Part shown: positions 36,100-46,300 of the stretch, piece after piece | Numbering within the stretch: position 1 is the stretch's first letter | How the letters are laid out: each line of letters starts with the position of its first letter | Assembly (NCBI GenBank): GCA_035546295.1 | Contig: DATKBT010000161.1 | Span: 1-56,365, forward strand | Direction of reading: 5' to 3' | Length of the DNA: 56,365 nucleotides | Origin: DATKBT01 sp035546295 | Lineage (GTDB): Bacteria; Acidobacteriota; Thermoanaerobaculia; Multivoradales; Multivoraceae | Translations under genes and position numbers: made by a program | The notes under the pieces: generated by a model | Told to the model about the DNA's origin: nothing | The model's database searches: none | What the model saw: the letters and a program-made list of their open reading frames with translations, nothing else

Positions 36100-37596
36100 A
36101 TGTCCGAACACTCGCGCCCAAGTCCCCTCCGCTCCACGCTCCTGCCCGCCCTGTTGCTCGCCGGCACGCTCGCCCTTCCGGTGGCGGCCACTGGCTCAGC
36201 CGCCGACGCGCCCTGGCCGCGCTTCCGCGGCCCCGATGCCAACCCGGTGTCCGAGAACCAGAGCCTCCCGCTCTCGTGGTCGACGACCGAGAACGTCGAG
36301 TGGGTGGTGGAGGTCCCGGGGATGGGCTGGTCGTCGCCGATCGTCGCCGACGGGAAGGTGTTCTTGACCAGCGCGACCAGCGAGAAGGAGATGAAGCCGC
36401 CCCAGAAGGGGACCGAGTACAGCAACGAGTACATCGCCGAGCTGATGAAGGAGGGACTGAGCCAGGAGGAGGTGATGGCGCGGGTCACGGCGCGCGACAT
36501 GGAGCTGCCCTCCGAGATCACCCTGCGCTACCTGCTGCTCGCCTACGACCTCGAGACGGGGCGTGAGCTGTGGCGGCGGATCCTGTTCGAGGGATCGCCG
36601 CCGGGGGGCCGTCACCGCAAGAACTCCTACACCTCGGAGACCCCGGTGAGTGACGGGGAGAGCGTCTTCGTCTACGTCGGCAACCTCGGGCTGTGGGCGT
36701 TCTCGCTCGACGGCGAGGAGCGCTGGCACACCGAGCTCGAGAGCTATCCGATCTACCTCGACTTCGGCACCGGCGGCTCGCCGGCCCTGGCCGGGGACCT
36801 CGTCGTCGTCCTCAACGACAACCAGGAGAGCCAGTTCCTGGCCGCCTACGACAAGCGGACCGGCCGGCAGGCGTGGCGGACCGCTCGCGACCTCGGGCCG
36901 CCGGGCCAGCCGATGCGGCGCAGCGGCTGGTCGACGCCGTTCGTCTGGCACGAGTCGCTCGCGCCAGAGCTCCGGTCCGAGCACGCGCCGCGCACCCAGA
37001 TCGTCGCGCAGGGACCGTACACCGTCGTCTCCTACGGCCTCGAGGGCCAGGAGCTGTGGCGGATGTCGAGGCATTCGCTGCTCCCGGCGCCCTCTCCCTT
37101 CGCCTACGACGGCCGGCTCTACCTCGTCTCGGGGGTGCATGGCGACGACTTCCGGCCGATCGCGGCGATCCTCCCGGGCGCCGAGGGCGACCTCACCCTC
37201 GACGAGAAGGCCACCAGCAGCGAGCACGTGCTCTGGTACGACCGGGTCGCCGGCACCTACATCCCGACGCCGGTCGCCTACCGCGGCTCGCTGTGGGTGG
37301 TCTACGACAAGGGGATCCTGGCGCGCTACGACGCGGAGACCGGTGAGCGGATCTTCCGCGAGCGCATACCGGGCTCGGCCGGGGCCTTCTCGGCGTCCCC
37401 GTGGGCCTACCGCGGCAGGATCCTGGCGGTCGACGAGGAGGGCACCACCTTCGTCTTCGCGGCCGGCGACGGCTTCGAGCTGCTCGGCGAGAACCGGCTC
37501 GACGAGATGGTGCTGGCGTCGCCGGCGCTGGTCGGCGACCGGCTGCTGATGCGTACGCGCACGAAGCTCTACTCGATTCGCGAGCGCGCCGACTGA
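36100..37596 (+). CDS. secreted PQQ-like beta-propeller (quinoprotein-type WD/PQQ repeat) protein
   Basis: The 498-aa protein has a signal peptide (LLPALLLAGTLALPVAATG) and opens PWPRFRGPDANPVSE, a hallmark of PQQ-like outer-membrane or periplasmic propellers. Several blade motifs follow, such as YDLETGRELWRR, AYDKRTGRQAWRT and RYDAETGERIFRE. No catalytic Asp-Cys disulfide region typical of true PQQ dehydrogenases is evident, so it is probably a non-enzymatic or scaffold propeller. A helical insert (IAELMKEGLSQEEVMARV) is unusual for a simple propeller. Confidence 0.88.
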   Translation: MSEHSRPSPLRSTLLPALLLAGTLALPVAATGSAADAPWPRFRGPDANPVSENQSLPLSWSTTENVEWVVEVPGMGWSSPIVADGKVFLTSATSEKEMKPPQKGTEYSNEYIAELMKEGLSQEEVMARVTARDMELPSEITLRYLLLAYDLETGRELWRRILFEGSPPGGRHRKNSYTSETPVSDGESVFVYVGNLGLWAFSLDGEERWHTELESYPIYLDFGTGGSPALAGDLVVVLNDNQESQFLAAYDKRTGRQAWRTARDLGPPGQPMRRSGWSTPFVWHESLAPELRSEHAPRTQIVAQGPYTVVSYGLEGQELWRMSRHSLLPAPSPFAYDGRLYLVSGVHGDDFRPIAAILPGAEGDLTLDEKATSSEHVLWYDRVAGTYIPTPVAYRGSLWVVYDKGILARYDAETGERIFRERIPGSAGAFSASPWAYRGRILAVDEEGTTFVFAAGDGFELLGENRLDEMVLASPALVGDRLLMRTRTKLYSIRERAD

Positions 37597-37778
37597 GCCC
37601 GCAGTCGTCGCGGGGTCGGGCGCACCAGCGGCGGGGCCGGGTAGCTCCGGCTCGGGTCCCCACCGATAGCGAGCGCGCCGAGGCTTCACCCGAACAAGCC
37701 ACGCGGGCGGAGCAGAGGGGCTGGTACAGTGATCGGCCCCAGGGTGTCGACGTTCTCACACTCCGCGCGGAGGTCCTG

Positions 37779-38294
37779 ATGGAATTCAGCTTCACCCTCA
37801 ACGGCAAGACCGCGACGGTCGACGTGCAGGCGGACATGCCGCTGCTGTGGGTGCTGCGTGACGTGCTCGACATGAAGGGCACCAAGTACGGCTGCGGCGC
37901 GACTCTGTGCGGCGCGTGCACGGTGCACGTCGACGGCGAGGCGCGGCGCAGCTGCCGACTGGCGATCTCCGAGGTCGCCGGCGCCGAGATCACCACCGTC
38001 GAAGGTCTGTCGCCGGACGGCAGCCATCCGGTGCAGGTGGCGTGGCAGGAGATCGACGTGCCGCAGTGCGGCTACTGCCAGGCCGGTCAGATCATGACCG
38101 TGTCGGCGCTGCTCGCCGAGAACCCCGATCCGTCCGACGGCCAGATCGACCTGGCGATGAGCCGCAACCTCTGCCGGTGCGCGACCTACGCGCGCATCCG
38201 GCAGGCAGTGCACCGCGCCGCCGAGCTCGCGACGACCCCTGGATCCGGCGCGGTCACCAGCGGAGCCGCCGGTGATGTCGGCGGTCGGGATTGA
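37779..38294 (+). CDS. iorA: isoquinoline 1-oxidoreductase-type [2Fe-2S] subunit
   Basis: The 171-aa protein follows GGAGG and carries two 2Fe-2S centres of the xanthine-oxidase family small subunit. The plant-ferredoxin-type site is KYGCGATLCGACTVHVDG plus the following Cys. The helical-domain site is PQCGYCQAGQIM plus NLCRCATYARI. It passes electrons from the molybdenum subunit encoded immediately downstream. The ~20 C-terminal residues are Gly/Ala-rich. iorB starts 13 bases after its stop. Confidence 0.95.
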   Translation: MEFSFTLNGKTATVDVQADMPLLWVLRDVLDMKGTKYGCGATLCGACTVHVDGEARRSCRLAISEVAGAEITTVEGLSPDGSHPVQVAWQEIDVPQCGYCQAGQIMTVSALLAENPDPSDGQIDLAMSRNLCRCATYARIRQAVHRAAELATTPGSGAVTSGAAGDVGGRD

Positions 38295-38307
38295 GGAGGC
38301 CAGATCG

Positions 38308-40554
38308 ATGACCGCGAACGAGTCCTTCGGCTCCGCTCCTCCCGAGAGGTCCTCTCGCGAGGCGAAGGCCCTCAGCCGCCGCCGCTTCCTCAGTGTCTCC
38401 GCGCTCGCCGGAGGCGGGCTCCTGCTCGGCGCCCGCTTCACGCGCTCGAGCGCGCACGCTTCGACCGCCGCCGGCGCGGTCGACGCCGAGGCGGCCCTCA
38501 ACGCCTACATCCGGATCACGCCCGACAACGTGGTCACGATCATCGCCCAGAACCCCGAGATCGGGCAGGGCGTCAAGACCATGCTGCCGATGCTGATCGC
38601 CGAGGAGCTCGACGTCTCCTGGGACGCCGTGCGTGTCGAGCAGGGGGACCTCGACACCGATCTCTACCGCGGCCAGTTCGCGGGCGGCAGCATGGCGACC
38701 CCCATGCACTACAACTCGATGCGCCAGATGGGGGCTGCCGGTCGCGCGATGCTGGTGGCTGCCGCCGCCGAGCGCTTCGGCGTGCCGGCGAGCGAGCTGA
38801 CGACCGCGGACGGAGTGGTGCACCACACCGAGAGCGGCAGGAGCGCCACCTACGGCGAGCTCGCCACCTCTGCAGCGGCGCTCGAGGCGCCCAGCCCGCG
38901 CGACGTTCAGCTCAAGGACCCGAAGGACTTCAAGATCATCGGGACCAGCAAGCCCGGGGTCGACAACCGCGCGATCGTCACCGGCAAGCCGCTCTACGGC
39001 ATCGACGTGACGGTCGAGGGGATGAAGTACGCGGTCTTCCAGAAGTGCCCGGTGTTCGGGGGCAGGGTCGCGAGCGCCGATCTCGACTCGGTGCGCCGGC
39101 TTGCGGGCGTCACCCACGCCTTCGTCGTCGAGGGGGGCGCGAACCCGCTCGAGGGGCTGCAGAGCGGCGTCGCCATCGTCGCCGACTCCTGGTGGCAGGC
39201 CGAGCAGGCGCGCCGGCAGCTCCAGGTCGAGTGGGACGAGGGGCCGACCGCGGCGCAGAGCAGCGCGACGTTCGCTGCACAGGCTGAGGCGCTCTCGAAG
39301 CAGGCGCCGCAGCGCTCCCTGCGCGCCGACGGCGACGTCGAGGCGGCGCTCTCGGGAGCCGCCAAGGTCATCGAGGCCGCCTACTCCTACCCGTTCCTGG
39401 CTCACGCTTCGCTCGAGCCCATGAACTGCACCGCGCACTTCTCGAACGGCAAGCTCGAGCTGTGGGCGCCGACCCAGACCCCGCAGGGAGCGCGCAAGGA
39501 GTGCGCCGACCTGCTCGGGATCTCCGAGAGCGACGTGACGCTGCACCTGACGCGGATGGGCGGCGGGTTCGGCCGGCGCCTCTACAACGACCCCGTGCAG
39601 GAGGCGGCGCGCATCGCCAAGGAGGTGCCCTTCCCGGTCAAGCTGTTGTGGACGCGCGAGGACGACATGCGCCACGACCTCTACCGTCCGGCAGGCTTCC
39701 ACTACCTGAAGGGGGGCGTCGACGCCGACGGCAACGTCGTCGCCTGGCGCGACCACTTCGTGTCGTTCGGCGAGGGCGCCAACTTCTCCTCGAGCGCCGC
39801 GATGACGCCGGTCGAGTTCCCCCAGGGGTTCATCGGGAGCTTCGCGCTCGACGCCTCGCTGATGCCGCTGGGCGTGCCGACCGGCGCGCTGCGGGCTCCG
39901 ACCAGCAACGCGATCGCGTTCGTCATCCAGTCCTTCCTCGACGAGCTGGCGCACGCAGCGGGGAAGGATCCGCTCGAGCTCCGCCTCGAGCTGCTCGATC
40001 GGGCGATCGCGGCCGGCACGCGGACCCAGATGGACGCCAAGCGCATGCGCGGCGTGCTCGCCTCGGTCGGCGAGCGCGCGGGCTGGGGCAGGACCGAGCT
40101 GCCCGAGGGCACTGGCATGGGGGTCGCGTTCCACTTCAGCCATCGCGGCTACTTCGCGGAGGTGGTCAAGGCGTCGGTCACGCAGCGCGGCCGCGTCACC
40201 GTCGATCAGATCTGGGTGGTGGGCGACGTCGGATCGCAGATCATCAACCCGGTCAATGCGATCAACCAGGTCCAGGGCGCTGCGCTCGACGGCCTCGGCG
40301 AGGCGCTCCACCAGGAGATCACCTACGAGGCGGGTCGGACCAAGGAGAGCAACTTCCACAACTTCAAGCTGCTCGACATCTCCGAGGCCCCGCCGGTCGA
40401 CGTCCACTTCCTGATCACCGACAACCAGCCGACCGGGCTCGGCGAGCCGGCGCTGCCGCCGGTGCCGCCGGCGCTGTGCAACGCGATCTTCCAGGTCACG
40501 GGCAAGCGGGTGCGGTCGCTGCCGCTATCCCAGCATGACCTGAGCTGGGGCTAG
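38308..40554 (+). CDS. iorB: isoquinoline 1-oxidoreductase-type molybdopterin subunit, Tat-exported
   Basis: The 748-aa protein begins with a twin-arginine-type leader (LSRRRFLSVSALAGGGLLLG), as typical of periplasmic IorB-type aldehyde/N-heterocycle oxidases. Molybdenum-cofactor motifs include GQGVKTMLPMLIAEEL, RMGGGFGRRLYNDP and the C-terminal GLGEPALPPVPPAL with the catalytic Glu. It hydroxylates aldehydes or N-heterocycles; the real substrate is unknown. The start at 38308 follows GAGGAGG; a start 12 codons earlier inside iorA is less likely. No separate cytochrome subunit follows. Confidence 0.95.
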   Translation: MTANESFGSAPPERSSREAKALSRRRFLSVSALAGGGLLLGARFTRSSAHASTAAGAVDAEAALNAYIRITPDNVVTIIAQNPEIGQGVKTMLPMLIAEELDVSWDAVRVEQGDLDTDLYRGQFAGGSMATPMHYNSMRQMGAAGRAMLVAAAAERFGVPASELTTADGVVHHTESGRSATYGELATSAAALEAPSPRDVQLKDPKDFKIIGTSKPGVDNRAIVTGKPLYGIDVTVEGMKYAVFQKCPVFGGRVASADLDSVRRLAGVTHAFVVEGGANPLEGLQSGVAIVADSWWQAEQARRQLQVEWDEGPTAAQSSATFAAQAEALSKQAPQRSLRADGDVEAALSGAAKVIEAAYSYPFLAHASLEPMNCTAHFSNGKLELWAPTQTPQGARKECADLLGISESDVTLHLTRMGGGFGRRLYNDPVQEAARIAKEVPFPVKLLWTREDDMRHDLYRPAGFHYLKGGVDADGNVVAWRDHFVSFGEGANFSSSAAMTPVEFPQGFIGSFALDASLMPLGVPTGALRAPTSNAIAFVIQSFLDELAHAAGKDPLELRLELLDRAIAAGTRTQMDAKRMRGVLASVGERAGWGRTELPEGTGMGVAFHFSHRGYFAEVVKASVTQRGRVTVDQIWVVGDVGSQIINPVNAINQVQGAALDGLGEALHQEITYEAGRTKESNFHNFKLLDISEAPPVDVHFLITDNQPTGLGEPALPPVPPALCNAIFQVTGKRVRSLPLSQHDLSWG

Positions 40555-40726
40555 CGACCGGGCCGAGCCTTCGGGCAGGCGACTGGGCTCTCGGGTGGGG
40601 GATGGGCCGGAGAAGGTGTCGAATCGTCGCGACGCGCGCCGCTGACCTGCTGCTGCTGCGGTCCGTGTCGTCACCTGCCGAGCGCGCGCCGGATCACGAC
40701 ATCGGGTCGGCTCGAGATCACCGGAG

Positions 40727-41454
40727 TCACGGCATCGAGGATCCTCGGTGGAGCGCGCTTCCCGCTCCCTCGCCGCCGCTCTCGGATGCGACCAGCGCTC
40801 CGTCGAGCGCAGCGACGGCGCTCCACGCCGCGAGCAGGGCCGTCACCGCGTCGGCCTCGGCCTCGAACAGGGAGCGCTGGGCGATCAGGACCTGGGGATA
40901 GGCCGCCGTCATCTGCCGATAGCTCGACAGGTACAGGCGGTAGGACTCCTGGGCGGCGGGCAGGATCTCCTCCCGGTAGGCGCGCGCCGCGTCGACGGCG
41001 TTCGCATAGCGCGCGAAGGCTTCGACGAAGCGCGCTTCGAGCTCGAGGCCGAGGCGCTCGATCTCGAGGAGGGACGACTCTCGTTCGGCGTCGGCCGCCG
41101 CGATCTCGCCGCGGTTGCGGTCGAACAGCGGGAGCGCGATGCGCGCCTCGGCGAACGCTTCGGCGCCGAGCGGCGGCCCGCCCGCCGAGATCGGCTGCCG
41201 GTCATCGAGGACTCCCACCTCGAGGTCGAGGTCCGGGATGTTCGCTCGTCGCTCGCGAGCTGCCACCGCGTCGGCCCGTTCGAGGCCGAGCCGGGCGAGC
41301 GCGACCTCGGGGCTCCTGTCGAGGACGCTTCGCAACGTCGCGCCGCGGTCGAGAGCCGGCAGCGCTCCGCCGAAGACGTCCTCGAGCGGCGCCGGCTCGA
41401 GCTCGACCGCCGCGGCGCTCTCGAGCGCACGCCAGGCGGCCTCCTGCTCCCGCT
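40727..41454 (-). pseudogene. TolC-family outer-membrane efflux protein, 3' fragment
   Basis: About 242 C-terminal residues of a TolC/CusC-type protein remain: TLRSVLDRSPEVALARLGLE, AEARIALPLFDRNRGEIAAA, then long helical heptad regions to the stop at 40727. The PLFDRNRGEIAAA motif is the usual start of the second repeat, so roughly the first half of the protein is lost. Reading upstream, homology ends at the junction near 41454, where multicopper oxidase sequence begins in another frame. No start codon or ribosome site is plausible at the junction. Confidence 0.8.
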
Positions 41455-41796
41455 GGGATGGTGGTCCATTCCCAGGTTGACCATCCGCAGGCGCACGCGT
41501 TCGCCCTGCTTGACCAGGAGCGGAGTGGTCGCCGGCCCGACCACGCCGTTGATGGTGAGCCAGTTGAACTCCATCGCCAGGGTGTTGGGCGTCGGGTTGT
41601 TGGGCAGGATCGCCCACTCCTGGAAGATCAGCCCGAAGTCGCGGTCCACCTGTGGAGTGTGGCTGCGCCGCGGATGGATGACGAACAGCCCGATCATGCC
41701 CATCATCTCCTGCATCGGGAGGTGGAAGTGGTAGAAGAAGGTGCCGTTCTGCTCGAGCGTGAACTCGTAGGTGAAGGTGCCGCCGTGATCGAGGGG
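41455..41796 (-). pseudogene. multicopper oxidase, internal fragment
   Basis: A ~114-residue middle piece of a copper oxidase is present on the minus strand: HGGTFTYEFTLEQNGTFFYH, FHLPMQEMMGMIGLFVIHP and VKQGERVRLRMVNLGMDHHP. The HFH pair matches copper ligands of the family. The piece lacks both ends: it stops at DHHP, just before the expected IHLHG copper site, and at the other end meets the CopA fragment at about 41791-41796. It cannot make an active enzyme. Confidence 0.8.
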
Positions 41797-43218
41797 CGCT
41801 CGAGCGTCGACGAAGCGATGGTCACCGGCGAGCCGATCCCGGTCGAGAAGGCCGCGGGCGACGAGGTGATCGGCGGCACCGTCAACCGCAACGGCACGCT
41901 GGTGATCGAGGCGCGGCGGGTCGGCGCCGAGAGCCTGCTGGCGCAGATCGTGGCTCTGGTCGCCGAGGCGCAGCGCAGTCGTGCGCCGCTCCAGCGGCTC
42001 GCCGACCGCGTCGCCGCCTGGTTCGTGCCGGCCGTGATCGCGGTCGCGGTCCTCGCCTTCGTCTCGTGGGCGGCGGTGGGTCCCGACCCGCGCTTTGCCT
42101 ATGCGCTGCTCGCCGCGGTCGCCGTGTTGATCATCGCCTGCCCGTGCGCGCTCGGCCTGGCGACCCCGATGTCGATCATGGTCGCCGCCGGCAAGGGCGC
42201 CAACGCCGGCGTCCTGTTTCGCAACGCCGAGGCGATCGAGCGGCTGCGCGAGGTCGACACCCTGGTGCTCGACAAGACCGGCACCCTGACCGAGGGCCGC
42301 CCGCAGCTGACGAGCGTCGAGGCCGCCGGCGAGCTGTCCGAGCAGGAGATCCTGTCGCTGGCCGCCGCCCTCGAGCGGGCGAGCGAGCACCCGCTCGCCG
42401 AGGCGATCGTGCGCGGGGCGGAGGAACGCGGCGTGCGTCTCGGCGACGTCGACGGCTTCGAGGCCGTCACCGGCAGGGGGGTCTCCGGCCGGGTCTCCGG
42501 TCGGCGCGTGGCGATCGGCAATGCCGCGATGATGGCCGCGGTGGGTGCCGAGGAGCGGTCGCTGCGCGAGCTCGTCGAGCGGGCCGAGGTGCTGCGCGGC
42601 GACGGCCAGACCGTGGTGTTCGTGGCCATCGACGGCCGGCCTGCGGGTCTGATCGGGGTCGCCGATCCGATCAAGGAGACCACGCCCGAGGCGCTCGCCG
42701 AGCTGCGGAACCAGGGCCTGCGCGTGGTCATGCTGACTGGCGACAGCGAAGGCACGGCGCGCGCGGTGGCCGCCAAGCTCGGGATCGCCGAGGTGCGCGC
42801 CGAGGTGCTGCCCGACCAGAAGGACGCCGCGATCGCCGAGCTCCAGTCGCAAGGCGCGGTGGTGGCCATGGCGGGCGACGGCGTCAACGACGCGCCGGCT
42901 TTGGCGCGCGCCGACGTCGGCATCGCGATGGGCACCGGCGCCGACGTGGCGATGGAGAGCGCGCCGGTCACTCTGGTCAAGGGGGACCTGCGCGGAATCC
43001 TGCGCGCGCGGCGCCTGTCGATGGCGACGGTGCGCAACATCCGGCAAAACCTGTTCTTCGCGTTCGTCTACAACGCGCTCGGCGTGCCACTGGCGGCGGG
43101 CGTCCTCTACCCGGTCTTCGGCGTGCTGCTGTCGCCCATGATCGCGGCGGCGGCGATGAGCTTCAGCTCGGTGTCCGTGATCGGCAACGCGCTGCGACTG
43201 CGAACCGCCCGGCTCTGA
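41791..43218 (+). pseudogene. copA: copper-transporting P1B-type ATPase, 3' fragment
   Basis: The last 475 residues of a CopA-type ATPase are intact: SSVDEAMVTGEP (actuator TGE), IIACPCALGLATP (metal-binding CPC), VLDKTGTLTEG (phosphorylated Asp), ERASEHPLAEAI (SEHP), GDGVNDAPALARAD, and the late YNALG and MSFSS motifs typical of Cu(I) pumps. The heavy-metal-binding domain, the first four helices and the start of the actuator domain are missing. The homology begins exactly where the minus-strand multicopper oxidase fragment ends, without a start codon. It is either a rearrangement scar or an assembly join. Confidence 0.85.
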
Positions 43219-43223
43219 GATGC

Positions 43224-43377
43224 AGATCGGGGACAGGTACCGATCTCCAGCACAGAAAGATCGGGGACAGGTACCTATCTCCCGCGCCGCGCAAGGGGAG
43301 AAGCAGTCTCCGCCCTCGAAACTGACGATGGACTGAGGTCCCGGTCCCCGAGCTGAAGTTAGGTACCTGTCCCCGAT
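43224..43377. repeat. GGGGACAGGTACC repeats, third cluster (two direct, one inverted)
   Basis: AGATCGGGGACAGGTACC occurs at 43224-43241 and 43258-43275, each followed by a short inverted ATCT. An inverted copy, AGGTACCTGTCCCCGAT, lies at 43361-43377. The cluster fills the gap between the copA fragment and the convergent Asp-box gene. It shares its core with the palindromes at 20284 and 21547. Confidence 0.88.
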
Positions 43378-43383
43378 GTCGGG

Positions 43384-46300
43384 TCAGGGGGCGGGGGGGA
43401 TCGGGATCCGACGACCGGGGGTGTAGCGTCCGCCCGCTTCTTCGACCCGGCCTTCGATCGACGGGAGCTCCTCCTCGATCGCCGAAGCCAGCATCGGCAG
43501 CAGCCGATCGAGAGCCTCTCGCGCGATCTCGACGCCGCGGCGGTGTGATTCGGTGGGTCCGTGACGCGAGCTCCAGTGGCCGCCGATCGTGGTCTGCAGA
43601 CGATCGAGGACGGAGGGAGGGCTCGGCTCCTCCAGGCGTCCGAGGATCAGGTCCCCACGGAGCTCGAACGCGATCTCGTCGAGCGTCGATCGCAGCGCCC
43701 GGACGTCGCCGAGCAGCTCGAGATCGACCTGCGGTCCGACCACGATCGCCTTCTCGAGATGATCGAGCCGCTCGCGAGCGCGCCCCAGCTCGCGAGCGGC
43801 GGCGAGCGCGCGATGGTAGAGCTCACCGGTCTGTTGCTGGAAGGTGAGCACCTCGGCGGCGTCCTGCGCCGGCAGGCTCGGGTCGAAGATCTCCTCCACC
43901 TCGAAGCGCACCGGACCGGAGAGGGTCTCGAGCTCGGCGCCCGCGAGCCTCGCCAGCTCGACCGTATAGGAGCCGGGGGGAGCCATCGGACCAGCGGGCG
44001 GGTCCGCCCAGGGAGGAAGGTCGGTCGCCTGCTCGAGCGTGATCGGGTCGAAGGGAGGGTAGCGCAGGTCCCAGGCGACTCGGTGGAAGCCCTTGGTGGC
44101 GGGCGCCTCGATCCGCCGCACCACGGCGCCCGCCGTGTCGCGCACGACGAGCAGCATCACGGGCTCCTCAGCCCGCTCCTCCGCGCGCAGCTCCTCCAGG
44201 GTCGGCACCGGCACGTCCTCGCCCTTCCACGCCCCGCTCGGCCGGCCGACCGAGAACGACTCCTCGCGCGCGCGCCGAGCCTCGGCCGGCGTCTCGTAGC
44301 CCTCGCTCAGGAAGTAGGTGAAGGTCGCGCCGAACGGCGGGTTGGGGGCGGTGTAGTAGTCGGTTCCCTTCGAGCCCTTGCCGCTGTTCTGCAGCAGCAT
44401 CACGGGATGGAACCAGAACGCGCGCCGCACCGGAAACAGCGTCGCCTCGGCGCCGAGCATCGCGGGCTCGAGCTCGCGCAGCGGGGAGTAGTCGTCGAGG
44501 ACATAGAAGCCGCGACCGAACGAGGCGGCAACGAGGTCGTTCTCACGACGCTGGATCTCGAGGTCGCGGAAGGCGAGGTGGGGCGCGCCGGCGAGACGGA
44601 TCCAATGCTCGCCGCCGTCGAGGGTGAAGTAGACGCCGAGCTCGGCGGCGAGGAAGAACAGGTCCTCGCGTTCGTGGTCCTGGGCGATCGCCCACAGGAT
44701 CTGGCGGTCCTGGAGATCGCCCGACATCGAGCGCCAGGTCCGCGCCCGGTCGTCGCTTACCAGGAGGTAGGGCCGGTAGTCCCCCTCCTTGTGGTTGTCG
44801 AGCACGGCGTAGACGGTGTCGGCGTCGTGGAGCGACGCGCGGATCTGGTTGACGAACGCGCGCTCGGGGACGTCTCCCGGCAGCTCGGAGCGCCGCCAAG
44901 TGGCGCCGCCGTCCTCGGAGACCTGGATGCTCCCGTCGTCCGAGCCGGTGTAGAGCAGGCCCGCGACCAGCGGCGACTCGGTGATCGAGGTCAGGGTCGC
45001 GTACCAGGACATCGCGCTGTTTCCCCACAGCGCGTCGAGGCTCTGGATCCGCCCCGCCACCGGCAGCTCGTAACGGGTCTCGCCGCGCGTGAGATCCCGG
45101 CTGATCGCGGTCCACGAGTCGCCGCGATCGTCACTGCGCCACAGCCGGTGCGAGCCGTAGTAGAGGCGGCTCGCCTGGTGCGGCGAGACCAGGATCGGGG
45201 CGTCCCAGTTGAAGCGCTCTGGCGGATCGAGCGGCTCGGGCTGGGGCTGGATGTCGACCAGCTCGCCGGTGCGCCGGTCGAAGCGCAACGGATGCCCGCC
45301 CTGCCACGAGACGTAGAAGACGTTGGGATCCTCCGGATCGACCGCCGTGTCGTAGCCGTCGGCGCCGTAGGGGACCGTCCAGTCCTGGTCGCGGATCCCG
45401 TGGCGGTTGAAGGTGCGGGCGGGCCCTTCGATGGTGCCGTTGTCCTGGGTGCCGCCGATCATGCGGTAGGACGGGAAGCCGTCGTCGACCGAGGCCTTGT
45501 AGATCTGGGTCACCGGCAGGCTGGTGACGAACTTCCAGGTCGAACCGAGATCGAAGCTCTCGTAGATGCCGGCGTCGGTACCCAGCAGCAGGTAGCGCGG
45601 ATCGCTCTCGACGAACGCCATCGCATGGTTGTCGCTGTGCTTGTCGGCGCCGCCGTCGACCTGTCGGAAGGTCCTGCCGCCATCCTCGGTGACGTGGAAG
45701 AAGACGTCCATCTGATAGACGCGGTCGCGCGCGTGCGGCGAGGCGAAGATCTCCTGGTAGTAGTGGGGTCCGGTGCCGCCACTGTGGTAGGCGTTGCGCC
45801 GCTCCCAGGTCTCGCCGCCGTCCTCGGATCGATAGAACCCCGCTTCGTCCCCCTTCGCCTCGATGGTCGCGTAGACCAGCTCCGGGTCGAACGGCGAGAC
45901 CGCCAGCCCGATCTTGCCCATCGGTCCCTCGGGCAGCCCGCGGGTCACCTCACGCCAGCTCGCTCCCGCGTCGGTGCTCTTGTAGATCCCCGACTCCGGA
46001 CCGCCGGCGAGCAGCGACCAGACGGTGCGCCGCCGCTGGTAGGCGGCGGCGTAGAGGATGTCCGGATCTTTCGGGTCGAGCTCGAGGCTGGCGACGCCGG
46101 TGTCCTCCGAGATGTCGAGCACGTGGCTCCAGCTCTCGCCGCGGTCGGTCGACTTGAACACTCCGCGCTCGCCGCCAGCGCTCCACAGCGGCCCCTCGGC
46201 GGCGACGTAGACGACGTTCGAGTCGCGCGGATCGACCAGGATCCTCGAGACGTGCTCGCTGTCGCGCAGCCCCAGGTTCTGCCAGGTCGCGCCGCCGTCG

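Noticed and set aside
36100..37596. PQQ-dependent alcohol dehydrogenase
   Set aside because: Only propeller repeats are seen; the vicinal disulfide and catalytic Asp/Ca-binding features of true quinoprotein dehydrogenases are not apparent.
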